From assembly GCA_035913415.1 (NCBI GenBank), contig JAMIIV010000003.1, positions 1-35,708 on the forward strand: DNA of 35,708 nt. Reading direction: 5' to 3'. A program made the translations under genes and the position numbers. Source of the DNA: UBA5070 sp035913415. Its GTDB lineage: Bacteria > Fibrobacterota > Fibrobacteria > UBA5070. The notes under the pieces were generated by a model. The model searched no databases, was not told the DNA's origin, and worked only from the letters and a program-made list of their open reading frames with translations. Of this stretch, positions 27,438-35,708 are shown in pieces (within the stretch, counting starts at the first letter, position 1; each line of letters opens with the position of its first letter).

Positions 27438-27614
27438 TCAAGCCTCTTCGACTATCCAAGCTCGGGCGCATTCACCGTACGAGTTCAGGAACATCTCCGT
27501 CACGAAGAGATCCAACTCAGGCGCGCACGTCGCCACCGTCCAAAAATGACGCTCCGCGTCATTCTCGCTCCAACCGGGGCGCGTGAGAATCTCTGCGGGA
27601 ATCGCTGCTCTCAG
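27438..27614 (-). CDS. Candidate small ORF coupled to res (58 aa)
   Basis: After the res stop another frame stays open with a protein-like composition: AAIPAEILTRPGWSENDAER, HFWTVATCAPELDLFVTEMF and a short acidic end WIVEEA. The only codon near the beginning that could start it is CTG at 27614-27612, overlapping the res stop as CTGA; an internal ATG gives only about 18 residues. It may be a small accessory protein, the remnant of a larger gene, or a chance frame. No family was recognised. Confidence 0.3.
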   Translation of the reverse strand: MRAAIPAEILTRPGWSENDAERHFWTVATCAPELDLFVTEMFLNSYGECARAWIVEEA

Positions 27615-30600
27615 CCCACCAGCTCGCGCAGCTTGGCGTAGCTGTTCACGACATCGTACTTCACCTTGTCCTCGGTGATCTTGGCGAAGAACTTCCGCGC
27701 GCACTCGATCTTGGCCCGCTCCACCTCGCGCAGCTGCAGGCTGGAAAGGTCGCCCTTGGTCTCGGCCACGAAGAAGACGTGCTTGACCATGTTGGCCTGG
27801 AAAGCGACCGCCCAATCGGGGGTGTAGTCGCCCACGGGGGTCGGGATGAAGAAGCCCTTCGGGAGCTTGGCGTAGACCACGACCTCGGCGGCACAGTCCA
27901 GCTCCTCGACGAACTTGCGTTCCACGTCGGAATCGGTGAAGACGTAGTCCAGGATGTGGCGCTGCGCCTTGAAGGCGCGCCCGACCTCCGCGTCGCGCTT
28001 GTCGTCGGTGAAGATCTTGGAATCGTAGCGGCCTTCCCGCGGGTGGTAGGCGATGTGCTCCACGATGACCGTGGCCTTCTGCTCGTTGACGATCCGCGAG
28101 GCCTTGGAGAGGAAGTCCTCGGGATTGGTCTTGAACTGCGCGAAGACGGGGCCTGCGATGGAGGTGAGGATCCTGGCGGTGGTCTCGCGCCGCAGCTGGG
28201 TGGCTTCGGCGAGCTTCCCCACGAGGTCGTAGCGGACCTGGGAGCGGATCGTGTCCTTGACAAAATCCGTTCGGCGCTCGCCGGCGACGAAGGCCGTGTT
28301 GGCCTCCAGTGTGTCCAGCGTGGCTTGGTCGGCCTGGGTGCCATGCTCCACGAGGTATTGGAGCGGGCTCACGTGCAGCTCCCGCTCCAGGGCCCGGACT
28401 GCCTTCTTCACGAGCTCGTCCGAGTCAAAATCCACCGCGTACACCGAACGATGGTTGATGCGTTGCCAGAGCTCCTGGAACTCGGCGCGCTCGAAGTTCT
28501 TGTTGGCGCGATTCACCACCTTGGGCACCCGCTCGTTCGTGATGCCGGGCATCATCCCGTCGCGGAACACGCTGTCGATGAGCGCGATCACCCCGGGAGC
28601 GTGCGGCTGCAAGTCGGGCGGTAGCGTTGGAAGATCGCCGCGCTCGCGGGCTTCGTGGTAGGTCTGCGTGATGGCGTCGGCCTGATCGACGAAGTCGTGC
28701 TTGATCAGGTACCGGTGCAGCTGGTTGGCGAGCTCCGGTGTGACGGTCAGATCGCCGTCATCGGTGTGGATCACCTTGCCCGTGAAGTACGCCGCCGTGG
28801 CGTGACGGGGGCGCTGCGACAGCGACTCGCGGATGTCCTTCTGCAGCGCGGTCACGAAGTCGGTGTACGACTCGCTGGTCACCACCGTGAGCACGTTCAC
28901 CTGGTGCACGGTGGATGGATGGTCCATCCGGTCGCCGGACTGGTCCACGCTTAGGCGAAGACCGCGCCCCACCTCCTGGCGTCGCGAGATGTCGTTCTTG
29001 CCGTGTTTGAGGGTACAAATCACGAAGACGTTGGGGTTGTCCCAACCTTCGCGCAGGGCCGAATGCGAGAAGAGGAATCGCACGGGCTCACCGCGAGAGA
29101 GGAGGCGCTCCTTGTTCTTGAGGATCAGGTCGTAGGCGTCGGCATCGTCGGTGTCGTCGGAGCGAGCTCCGGTGCTCGGGTCCACCAGGCGCTTCGACTT
29201 CTTGTCGATGGCGAAGTATCCGTCGTGGATCTTCGTGACCGGGTCCCGCTCCAGGAAGGCGGCATAGTCCGGCTCCAGCAAGAGCCCTTGGCCCAGGAGG
29301 CATGCCTGGTACTCCTCTTCGAACAGCCGCGCGTAGTCGCCTCGCTCGTCGGGCTGGGTGTAGTCGCGGTACTTGGCGACCTCGTCGATGAAGAACAGCG
29401 TCAGGACTTTGATGCCGCGGGAGAATAGGGCGCGCTCCTTCTCCAGGTGTGCCTTGATCGCTTCGCGGATCTGGATGCGGCGCAGGTTCGCTTCGGTCGT
29501 GTCACCGATCGATTCCCCCGAAGTCACCACCACCCCGTTGGTGAAGTGGACCTCGCCCGTGCGCGCATCGATGTCGGACACCACGAAGTCCTGGTACTCC
29601 TCCAGCTCGTTGGACAATTCGAAGAGGTTCGTCCCCTTGTTCACGCGACGGATCTCGCGCTTGATCCGGTTCACGCCGCGGATCTCCATCTCGAGCCGGG
29701 CCTCGGGGGCGCCGGTGCTCAACTCGATGGAGTCCAGGTACAGGTAGGCGCCCGTACCCGAGAGCCCCTTGACCGTGATGCCCCGCACGCTGATCTTCTT
29801 CACCAACTTCTGGTTGAAGGCGTCCAGCGCGTCCAAGCGGTAGACCTTGTCGTGCTGCCTCTTGTGGGTGGCCGAGTAGCGCAGGATGAACAGCGGCTTG
29901 AACTTGGCCAGGGCCTGGCCGGTCTTGGTGTCTTCCTTTTTCCCGTCGCCTTCCATCTTCTGCGGTTCGTCCAGGATCAGGATGGGGCGGTTCGCAGACA
30001 AGACGTCGATGGGGCGGCGCGACTGGAAGTCGTCGAGCTCGTCGTAGATGCGCCGGTTGTCCTTCCCTGTTGCGTTGAATGCCTGGATGTTGATCACCAT
30101 CACCTGGATGCTGCTTCCCGAGGAGAAGCTCTCCAGGTCGTGGAGGGAGCGCGAGTTGTAGATGAAGAACCGCGCCTTCTTGGCATACCCTTCCTGGAAG
30201 TGGTCGGCCGTGATGGACAGCGACTTGTAGACGCCCTCGCGGATGGCGATGGACGGCACCACGATCACGAACTTGCTCCAGCCGTAGCGCTGGTTCAGCT
30301 CGAAGATGGTCTTGATGTAGCAGTAGGTCTTGCCGGTGCCCGTTTCCATTTCGATGTCGAGGTTGATCCCACTGGCCACAGTCTCGTTCAGCGAGGTCGA
30401 TGGCTCCAGGTTCTGGCTTCGCTGCACCGCCTGGATGTTCTTGAGAAGCTGCTCCCTCGAGAGGGCGATGTCGGCGTTGCGGAAGCCTTCCTCGAAGGCC
30501 GCGTGGACGATCTGGCGCCCCTGCGAGACGCCGGGATCCACCCGGTACTGCAGCCCGTTCTGGAACGGCTGTCCCAGGAAGCAATCGGCCACCGCGGCGA

Positions 30601-30643
30601 CCGCGCGGGTCTGGTACTCCTGGACCTTGAACTTGAGCTTCAT
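27611..30643 (-). CDS. res: Type III restriction endonuclease Res subunit
   Basis: Res is the ATP-driven translocase/nuclease that, with Mod, cuts DNA with unmethylated sites. The 1010-aa product starts at ATG 30643 (GAGG 7 nt upstream). Superfamily 2 helicase motifs run in order: Walker A METGTGKT (99-106), DEPQ (225-228) in place of DEAH, SAT (257-259), and motif VI RRQEVGRGLRL. The C-terminal nuclease domain has D943 in YTPDWAVAF and E961-T-K963 in VAETKGD, a full PD-(D/E)XK set, so the enzyme appears active. It lies far downstream of mod, separated from it by two intact accessory genes and one remnant, which is unusual because mod and res are normally adjacent. Confidence 0.95.
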   Translation of the reverse strand: MKLKFKVQEYQTRAVAAVADCFLGQPFQNGLQYRVDPGVSQGRQIVHAAFEEGFRNADIALSREQLLKNIQAVQRSQNLEPSTSLNETVASGINLDIEMETGTGKTYCYIKTIFELNQRYGWSKFVIVVPSIAIREGVYKSLSITADHFQEGYAKKARFFIYNSRSLHDLESFSSGSSIQVMVINIQAFNATGKDNRRIYDELDDFQSRRPIDVLSANRPILILDEPQKMEGDGKKEDTKTGQALAKFKPLFILRYSATHKRQHDKVYRLDALDAFNQKLVKKISVRGITVKGLSGTGAYLYLDSIELSTGAPEARLEMEIRGVNRIKREIRRVNKGTNLFELSNELEEYQDFVVSDIDARTGEVHFTNGVVVTSGESIGDTTEANLRRIQIREAIKAHLEKERALFSRGIKVLTLFFIDEVAKYRDYTQPDERGDYARLFEEEYQACLLGQGLLLEPDYAAFLERDPVTKIHDGYFAIDKKSKRLVDPSTGARSDDTDDADAYDLILKNKERLLSRGEPVRFLFSHSALREGWDNPNVFVICTLKHGKNDISRRQEVGRGLRLSVDQSGDRMDHPSTVHQVNVLTVVTSESYTDFVTALQKDIRESLSQRPRHATAAYFTGKVIHTDDGDLTVTPELANQLHRYLIKHDFVDQADAITQTYHEARERGDLPTLPPDLQPHAPGVIALIDSVFRDGMMPGITNERVPKVVNRANKNFERAEFQELWQRINHRSVYAVDFDSDELVKKAVRALERELHVSPLQYLVEHGTQADQATLDTLEANTAFVAGERRTDFVKDTIRSQVRYDLVGKLAEATQLRRETTARILTSIAGPVFAQFKTNPEDFLSKASRIVNEQKATVIVEHIAYHPREGRYDSKIFTDDKRDAEVGRAFKAQRHILDYVFTDSDVERKFVEELDCAAEVVVYAKLPKGFFIPTPVGDYTPDWAVAFQANMVKHVFFVAETKGDLSSLQLREVERAKIECARKFFAKITEDKVKYDVVNSYAKLRELVG

Positions 30644-30779
30644 CGGAGCACCTCACCCATGGGCTTCGTGCCTTTTTTGCGGCTTATTTGGAATTTCAGC
30701 CTTCAGGCGGTGCGGAAAATAAGGATTCCGCCGAAATTTCCGCGTTTTCATCGTCCCAACGACCCCGTTTATTTTGCAA
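30644..30779. promoter_or_regulatory. AT-richer spacer upstream of res with inverted repeat
   Basis: The 136-nt gap holds GCGGAAA (30712-30718) and TTTCCGC (30737-30743), a 7-bp inverted repeat. A second possible pairing is GGCGG with CCGCC nearby. It could be an operator or hairpin controlling res separately from the upstream genes. No convincing -35/-10 pair was found. Confidence 0.3.
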
Positions 30780-31065
30780 TCATTCAGCATTTATTCTGCA
30801 GAGCTGGGCCAGAGAAGCCAGTTCCATTCCAGCCAGGACGCGAGATTCGATCGGCTCCTCGCTGTAAGGCAACTCATCGCCAAGAACCTCCACTTCGCAT
30901 GTGGCTGAGCAGGGAGATGAACTGGATTCGGTTGAACGTCCCCGCTCCGCTGGCTCCGAGGAGCGTCGTGAGCGGTTGCAGGGAAATCGCCTGGTCGAAG
31001 ATGGATTTGAAGCCCTTGAAGTGCAGTTTCAGCGGCCTGGGATGGACGTTCGCTGTCATGCGCAT
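30780..31065 (-). pseudogene. Remnant of an AAA ATPase gene
   Basis: From ATG 31065 (overlapping the end of the AlbA_2 gene) the frame reads LKLHFKGFKSIFDQAISLQP, then LTTLLGASGAGTFNRIQFIS, then stops. This is the N-terminus of RecF/SMC-like ATPases, which normally reads GANGAGKSN at the P-loop; here K-S is replaced by T-F, so nucleotide binding is lost. Shifting frame near 30900, another coherent stretch continues (CEVEVLGDELPYSEEPIESR, then VLAGMELASLAQLCRINAE) to a stop at 30780. I read it as a decayed gene with frameshift and internal deletion. Whether the last part belongs to the same protein is uncertain. Confidence 0.6.
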
Positions 31066-32216
31066 TCTTTCCTGCGCACAACGACCTTGAACAAATTCCC
31101 ATCACGATCGTCGACGAAGTCGGTGTCAGGCCAGGCCCGGAGAGCCCGCAAGATGCCGCTTCCCACTCCGGCGTAGGGAAGGAGATACAAGGCATATGAC
31201 CCCAAAATGGGGTTTCTCATGTTGGAGTTTCCTGCCTTGATGTTTTCGACCGTGAGGTTGTTGGGAAGGTGCCCGGGGCTCACGATCTCGATGCGATCAC
31301 GAAAGGCAAGGACACGGATAGGAGCGGAAATGAAGTAGTCCCGGTGGATCAATGCGTTGGCGAGGAGCTCTTGGAAGACGACGGAGGGAATCTCCGGTTC
31401 CCCGATGGAATTGAACCCTTGGGTTCCTTGTGGCCGACGCAGGTGCGAGACGACGAAGTCGAAGGTCTGTTGGAATGTGTCGGAGATTCGGCCTGTGATG
31501 TCGCGGCTGTCCAGGTACTCGGAATCCGAGATCTCGTTGCCTGGGTAAGCGATCGCACGGACTCGAAACGCCGGGAGATGTGGAATTGCGCCCGTCCCGA
31601 AGAGGAGCGCGCACGCGACATTGGGGGCTCCGTTTTCCTTGAGAAGATTCATGTTGCGGAGGATCGTCGGAATGTCTAGTCCGGTGTCTTCCACACGCCT
31701 TTGGTAACGGCGTTCGTGGAAGGAACGGAAGAAGTCCTGATCCAGGTCCTGCACGGACATTTCTGAAACAGGAACCTCGTCCGCATGGAGGAGATCCGCT
31801 TCCTGGAACATCCGGCGAAGTTCTTCGCGTGCGGTCACCTTTCGCTTGTCCGACCCACTCTTCACCCAGACGGCTCCGCTCGTATCCAGGTAGGGGCGGG
31901 AAACCCCTTTGGAGATCTGGACCACGATCACGACGACCCCGTTGACCTCGACGTTCTCCGTGAACGGATTGATCGCTGGACGGACGTGTTCGGATGCCGC
32001 CGTCGAGATCAACTGGTTGATGCGACGGATTCCGTCAGTGGAAACGCCGACGATCGCCCCAAGATCGGACACCCCGATGAAGATTCGGCCGCCTTCGGTG
32101 TTCGCGAAGGCGGAGATCTCGGCAGCAAGTCCGGTGGGGTTCGTCACATCCAGCTTGAATTGGTTGCGCCCATCTTCGCCGCGGGCGACGGCTTCTACGA
32201 CTTCCGAGGGTTCCAT
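31056..32216 (-). CDS. AlbA_2/Schlafen-domain protein with RecG-like C-terminus
   Basis: The 386-aa product starts at MEPSEVVEAVARGEDGRNQF (ATG 32216; AAGGAG 11 nt upstream), overlapping the preceding gene by 22 nt. An upstream extension of the frame lies in that gene and is not protein-like. The N-terminal AlbA_2 domain has FKLDVTNPTGLAAEISAFAN and GGRIFIGVSDLGAIVGVS. The C-terminal HATPase-type domain of RecG-like proteins has QELLANALIHRDYFISAPIR, EIVSPGHLPNNLTVENI and NSNMRNPIL. The family is annotated as putative DNA-binding or regulatory proteins and is common in defence islands. No helicase motors are present. It lies within the mod-trlF-res operon, so a role in defence or its control is likely but not proven. 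Confidence 0.88.
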   Translation of the reverse strand: MEPSEVVEAVARGEDGRNQFKLDVTNPTGLAAEISAFANTEGGRIFIGVSDLGAIVGVSTDGIRRINQLISTAASEHVRPAINPFTENVEVNGVVVIVVQISKGVSRPYLDTSGAVWVKSGSDKRKVTAREELRRMFQEADLLHADEVPVSEMSVQDLDQDFFRSFHERRYQRRVEDTGLDIPTILRNMNLLKENGAPNVACALLFGTGAIPHLPAFRVRAIAYPGNEISDSEYLDSRDITGRISDTFQQTFDFVVSHLRRPQGTQGFNSIGEPEIPSVVFQELLANALIHRDYFISAPIRVLAFRDRIEIVSPGHLPNNLTVENIKAGNSNMRNPILGSYALYLLPYAGVGSGILRALRAWPDTDFVDDRDGNLFKVVVRRKECA

Positions 32217-34834
32217 GCCGTGTAAATCTCCTTGCGTCGTTCGAATGCTTCTGGTCCACCTTCCAAGATGGATACGATCTTCTGCTGGATGGAGGGCGCA
32301 TCGATTCCTCCTTGGTGGACCAGGACCTTGCCGGAAGCGTAGCTGCAAGCGAGAACCATCTCTGCATCACCCAGGACTGGAAAATTTGCGTTGTGAGTCA
32401 CAAGGATGAACTGGGTCTGCGGCTTGAGCTCATGGAGCAACTGGATCACATCCTGGTAGATCGTCTGGTTGTCCAGGTCGTCTTCGGGCTGGTCCACCAG
32501 TACGATTTCGCTGTCGTGGCGTCCGAGAACGAACAGGATCAACGCTGATGCTCGTTGCCCTGTCGAATGGTCTTTCAGCTCCTTGTCTTTGTAGAGTATG
32601 CGGAACGATGGTGGTACTTGGTACAGGAGGATGGCTTCGAGATTTCGCTGGGCGTATTCCCTGAAGCGAGACGCACTGCCTCCGAGTACCGCTTCCAGGC
32701 TCTCCAAGTTCCGAAAGAGATCCCGACCATCGGTAAGCGTTTCGTTCTCCACGACCTTGTTGAAGGTGACTTCCTGGATGTTGCTTCCTCGGAAGAGGTC
32801 TCTAAGAGTCGCTTTGAATGCTTCTCGATCTCCCTTGGCTGTTGCTTCCACCGTGAGTGCCGAGTGTTGTTCGTTGATCCGGTTCACTTCATCGTGAATC
32901 AGTCCGAATTCTTCATTGATGAGCCGATCAAGTGCCTGCAGTTCGGTCAGCAGCGCCGTATGCCCACCCACAGCCTTTTCCGCTTCCTTGCGAAGCTCGG
33001 CCAGGAGCAGTCGCTCGTGGTCCAGCTTGGTGCTGAGTTGCAGGAATTCCTCCGGGTGGATTTTGTCCTTTCCTTCGGCGCGTAGGGTTTCATCGATTTG
33101 TCGCTGCGCCTCCGCGAACTCCGATTGCATGCCTGCCTTAACGAGGGTGAAATCCGCCTCCTTTTTTTGCAAGGCCGGAAGAATTTCCGTGCGGACCGTC
33201 TCGGACATCCCATTCAACATCTTCACCTGATCCAGCATCCTCTGGAAGGTCTGGCCAACCTCCTGGAAGAAGTTGGCATTGTGGGTAGACTTGTACTGGG
33301 AAAGGCTCCACAACCGGTCCTGGTGTTCACCCAGAAGCGATTGCAGGGATGAGTCGAACGCCTTGGTGGATGCAGACATCTCCTCGAGGCGACGCCCATC
33401 CAATGAAAAATCTCGCTGCTTTTGGAGCTTTTCCTCGATCCCATACTTGCGTAACTGTTCGAGCTTGAATTCCTTGTCACGTATGGACTGTTCGGTCAGT
33501 TGGATCTTTTCCGAAAGGCTCTGGACATCGTTCGACTTGCGCAGAGCTTCCTGGATCCGCGTCTTCTGGATTCCGATGCGGCGGCGGACATCGGAAAGCC
33601 GATCTCCCACGAGCTTTTCGATGAGACTCTTCTCGAAGTCTTCTCCGGAACTGGCGAGGTCTTTCTGACCGAAGTAGGTGATTCTACCGATGATCGTTCC
33701 CTGGATCGAGACCCCAGGTTGCAGTTCTCCTCCGAGGCGAACTTCCGGAGCTCCACCGTTCAGTCGACGAATCTCGTACTCGATTCCATCGGCAGTGACG
33801 AGGTCGACGGCGACTTCCATCGTGGAGCCCAAGGCGTTCCGGACAAGCTTGGTCTTGTAGTCCCCATCTTCGGAAGGTTTGAGGTCAAACGCGTATCGAA
33901 TCGCTTCCAGGATCGAGGACTTTCCACTTCCCCGAATCCCGATCAGCGTGTTCAGTTCCGGCGAGAACCTCGAAGAGGCTTCGCGCAATGCTCCACCGAG
34001 GAACCGGACGCTGCGGATCCAGCCATGACGGCAAGAAGGCATCTCCTTGGCAATCCGCCGCGGGTAGTCGAACAAGGCGAACTTCACCGCGTCGAAATCC
34101 AAACTTCCAAGCTTGAGAAAGACGGAGGCTCCCTTTCCAATCTGGTCGATGGCTTTCGGGTCCGAGCCTTCGACTTCTGCGGGGTACCACCCTTTCAGCC
34201 AACCCTGAACCTTCACCCTGAGGTCGCGAGTTCTGATCTTCTGGAAGCCCAGCGTTCGTTCGCGTACCTTGTCGTATCGAGGGGATGCCCAATCCGAGAT
34301 GCGTCCGCCATCCAGTTCGTTCCAAAGTCCCTTGGCATCTTCGACATGAGCGAAGACCAGGAAGTAGTCGTGCCCGATCTTTTCGAGCTCCTCAACGGTT
34401 TGAAGGAGGTTCTTATCGCTGCGCCCGTTCTCGTGCTCGTACTCCGAAGGAGTCCTGCCAGGGAACATCGACGCAAGGAATGGATTGATTCGATCCTGAC
34501 TTTTTTCGATCCAACTCTGTGCGAACACGACCAACACGTGGAGTCCGTTGAACCCATCGCCCACCGAGAGCTCCACTCCTGGTAGGAGCGTAATCCCCCT
34601 CTTCTCCGCCGTCTTGCGCAGGGAATGGAATTCCTCTGCCGCGAACTTGTTGTGGTTGGCGATCACGCCGACACGTATCCTGGCACTTTCCAGCGCATCC
34701 ACGTAACGGGAGTTGTACCAGTCTTCTTCCCCGTCGTAGCGGAACTCCTTGTCGGCCTTGGTATGGAGGTGGAAGTCCGCCCGTACCCAAGTGGCGCCGT
34801 GCTCGAAGATTCCCGCTTTTGCTTCGGTACTCAT
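32195..34834 (-). CDS. PHP phosphoesterase fused to SMC-like AAA ATPase (TrlF-type)
   Basis: The 879-aa product starts at ATG 34834 with AAGGAG 7 nt upstream, 25 nt after mod. Residues 1-250 form a PHP-type metal phosphoesterase: HLH (22-24), NHN (60-62), GVEL (86-89) and AH (162-163). The final motif, usually GSDAH, reads GSDPK (223-227), so the last His ligand is missing. An ABC/SMC-type ATPase follows: Walker A GIRGSGKSS (299-307), a long Glu/Lys/Gln coiled region (about 420-650), Walker B DQPEDDLDN (781-789) and H-loop VTHNANF. QPEDDLDN is a hallmark of TrlF-family proteins. It might sense DNA ends and hydrolyse nucleic acid or nucleotides; that role is inference. Confidence 0.88.
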   Translation of the reverse strand: MSTEAKAGIFEHGATWVRADFHLHTKADKEFRYDGEEDWYNSRYVDALESARIRVGVIANHNKFAAEEFHSLRKTAEKRGITLLPGVELSVGDGFNGLHVLVVFAQSWIEKSQDRINPFLASMFPGRTPSEYEHENGRSDKNLLQTVEELEKIGHDYFLVFAHVEDAKGLWNELDGGRISDWASPRYDKVRERTLGFQKIRTRDLRVKVQGWLKGWYPAEVEGSDPKAIDQIGKGASVFLKLGSLDFDAVKFALFDYPRRIAKEMPSCRHGWIRSVRFLGGALREASSRFSPELNTLIGIRGSGKSSILEAIRYAFDLKPSEDGDYKTKLVRNALGSTMEVAVDLVTADGIEYEIRRLNGGAPEVRLGGELQPGVSIQGTIIGRITYFGQKDLASSGEDFEKSLIEKLVGDRLSDVRRRIGIQKTRIQEALRKSNDVQSLSEKIQLTEQSIRDKEFKLEQLRKYGIEEKLQKQRDFSLDGRRLEEMSASTKAFDSSLQSLLGEHQDRLWSLSQYKSTHNANFFQEVGQTFQRMLDQVKMLNGMSETVRTEILPALQKKEADFTLVKAGMQSEFAEAQRQIDETLRAEGKDKIHPEEFLQLSTKLDHERLLLAELRKEAEKAVGGHTALLTELQALDRLINEEFGLIHDEVNRINEQHSALTVEATAKGDREAFKATLRDLFRGSNIQEVTFNKVVENETLTDGRDLFRNLESLEAVLGGSASRFREYAQRNLEAILLYQVPPSFRILYKDKELKDHSTGQRASALILFVLGRHDSEIVLVDQPEDDLDNQTIYQDVIQLLHELKPQTQFILVTHNANFPVLGDAEMVLACSYASGKVLVHQGGIDAPSIQQKIVSILEGGPEAFERRKEIYTAWNPRKS

Positions 34835-34859
34835 CGTTTGCTCCTTGTCGAACGGGGCA

Positions 34860-35708
34860 TCACAGGGTCCTCACGTCGGTGGTCGGGGAGAGCTGGGCGA
34901 AGATCTGGACGGCGTTGATCTTGGTGTCGTCGCGGTCGTAGGAGGAGTCGCGGAACACCACCCGCAGAGGTTTGCGTGCCGCGATCTCGCGGATCAAGGC
35001 TTCGTCGACGCCTTGGTCGAAGCAAGCGGCCAGGGCCGTTCCATCCACGAAGTAGACCGTCTTGCCGTGGAGCGTTTCGCGCAGAATGGGGAGTGCCAGG
35101 TCGACGCCCCAATCCAACAGTACTTGGAACAGCAGATCTTCACCGGAGCGGTCGGGCTTGATGTTGTCGACCATGGAAAGAAGGTCGGTCTGTTGGACCT
35201 CGTCAGGCTTGCGATAGAAGGACTCGTCGAAGTTGGATGTATCGATCTTGAGGACGCGGAAGCCAATGTCGGGAGGGGCAGAAGGGACTGGCTCCGGTTC
35301 GACGTTATCGAGGAGGTCGGGCTGGGGTTTTGGAATGGATTGTTTCGCTTGCCATTCCTCCAGCACCTTGCCCCCTGCGCGGCGAATCCGCTCCTTAGAT
35401 ATCTCTGCAATTGTGTTGAAATCCGGTCGACCTGACGTTTCGGCAAGCTGGACAAGAATAAATCTTCTGCTAGATGCATTCTCTGCATTTAGTTTCATTA
35501 GCGAGTGAGCCGTTGTTCCGGATCCAGCAAAAAAATCTAGAACAATAGATTCTGGATCTTCAGCGCCAATAGAAATCACGCGATCAAGGAGGGTGGTTGG
35601 CTTTGGAAAAGCAAACAGCGCCTCAGTCGAATCAAATACATCTTTTATCTCGCGACTCGCTGTATCATTGCTTCCAACTTCTCTGTGCGACCAGAGCGTC
35701 TTAGGTTT
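34860..35708 (-). CDS. mod: Type III DNA-methyltransferase Mod subunit (5' part outside window)
   Basis: Mod recognises and methylates the target site and is needed by Res. The frame is open to the right edge, about 282 codons, so the N-terminus with the DPPY catalytic motif lies outside. The visible part starts KPKTLWSHREVGSNDTASRE, the family region before the SAM-binding motif, with LFAFPKPTTLLDRVISIGAE. Then comes LDFFAGSGTTAHSLMKLNAE, which holds SAM motif I (FFAGSG). Methylation motifs in this order belong to beta-class enzymes. The C-terminal part (from about 34860 to 35300) is more variable and includes DWGVDLALPILRETLHGKTV. Base composition is visibly more A/T-rich at its right end than in the bat operon. 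It is transcribed before trlF. Confidence 0.92.
   Translation of the reverse strand, partial: KPKTLWSHREVGSNDTASREIKDVFDSTEALFAFPKPTTLLDRVISIGAEDPESIVLDFFAGSGTTAHSLMKLNAENASSRRFILVQLAETSGRPDFNTIAEISKERIRRAGGKVLEEWQAKQSIPKPQPDLLDNVEPEPVPSAPPDIGFRVLKIDTSNFDESFYRKPDEVQQTDLLSMVDNIKPDRSGEDLLFQVLLDWGVDLALPILRETLHGKTVYFVDGTALAACFDQGVDEALIREIAARKPLRVVFRDSSYDRDDTKINAVQIFAQLSPTTDVRTL

Noticed and set aside
27438..27815. A 125-codon ORF overlapping the res 3' end
   Set aside because: Its first half is an out-of-frame copy of the Res nuclease region; only the part past the res stop looks protein-like and is listed separately.

Overview
The window comes from a high-GC, two-membrane (Gram-negative) bacterium. 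It carries the outer-membrane biogenesis cluster bamA-skp-lpxD, a ClpC-type protease ATPase, a complete MoxR/Bat operon, secreted parallel beta-helix proteins and a DUF6588-type envelope protein. This mix fits the FCB group, perhaps Fibrobacterota, but no rRNA or taxon-specific marker is present, so that placement is tentative. No rRNA, CRISPR array, intact tRNA, insertion sequence or integrase was found.

Layout. 1-1628 (minus): 5' part of a secreted parallel beta-helix protein that runs off the left edge. 1794-5918 (minus): bamA, skp/ompH and lpxD in transcription order; lpxD carries an in-frame proline-rich tandem insertion. 6037-10895 (minus): clpC, a DUF547 protein and rarA. 10964-11563 (plus): an unrecognised membrane protein. 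11732-18793 (plus): moxR, a DUF58 gene, a DUF4381-like membrane gene, batA, batB, batC and batD, tightly packed and mostly with 4-nt overlaps or direct abutment. 18868-19935 (minus): a DUF6588-like gene broken by an in-frame TAG at codon 50. 20041-22485 (minus): a second secreted beta-helix protein with a C-terminal carbohydrate-binding-like domain. 22714-23613 (minus): an Nfu-type Fe-S scaffold and a small FeoA protein, with a large chemoreceptor divergent from them at 23751-26015. 26136-27235 (plus): two tandem paralogous exported proteins, followed by a strong terminator.

The right end (27291-35708) is different. Immediately after the terminator lies a 20-nt piece that matches the T-loop-to-discriminator end of a tRNA (tRNA-Val(UAC)-like) on the minus strand. 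This is the scar expected at the far end of an element integrated into a tRNA gene. To its right is a lower-GC, all-minus defence cluster. In transcription order it holds a type III restriction-modification Mod subunit (5' end outside the window), a PHP + SMC-like ATPase (TrlF-type), an AlbA_2/Schlafen-domain protein with a RecG-like C-terminus, the remnant of a second AAA ATPase, the type III Res helicase-nuclease, and possibly a small downstream ORF. The most interesting observation is this composite: two accessory genes inserted between mod and res inside what looks like a tRNA-anchored island.

How the genes work together: Skp escorts outer-membrane proteins to BamA while LpxD builds lipid A, so the left cluster makes the outer membrane. 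MoxR with the Bat proteins forms a membrane-associated AAA/VWA stress or maturation complex. Mod and Res methylate and cleave DNA, and the PHP-ATPase and AlbA_2 proteins probably add a second layer of defence.
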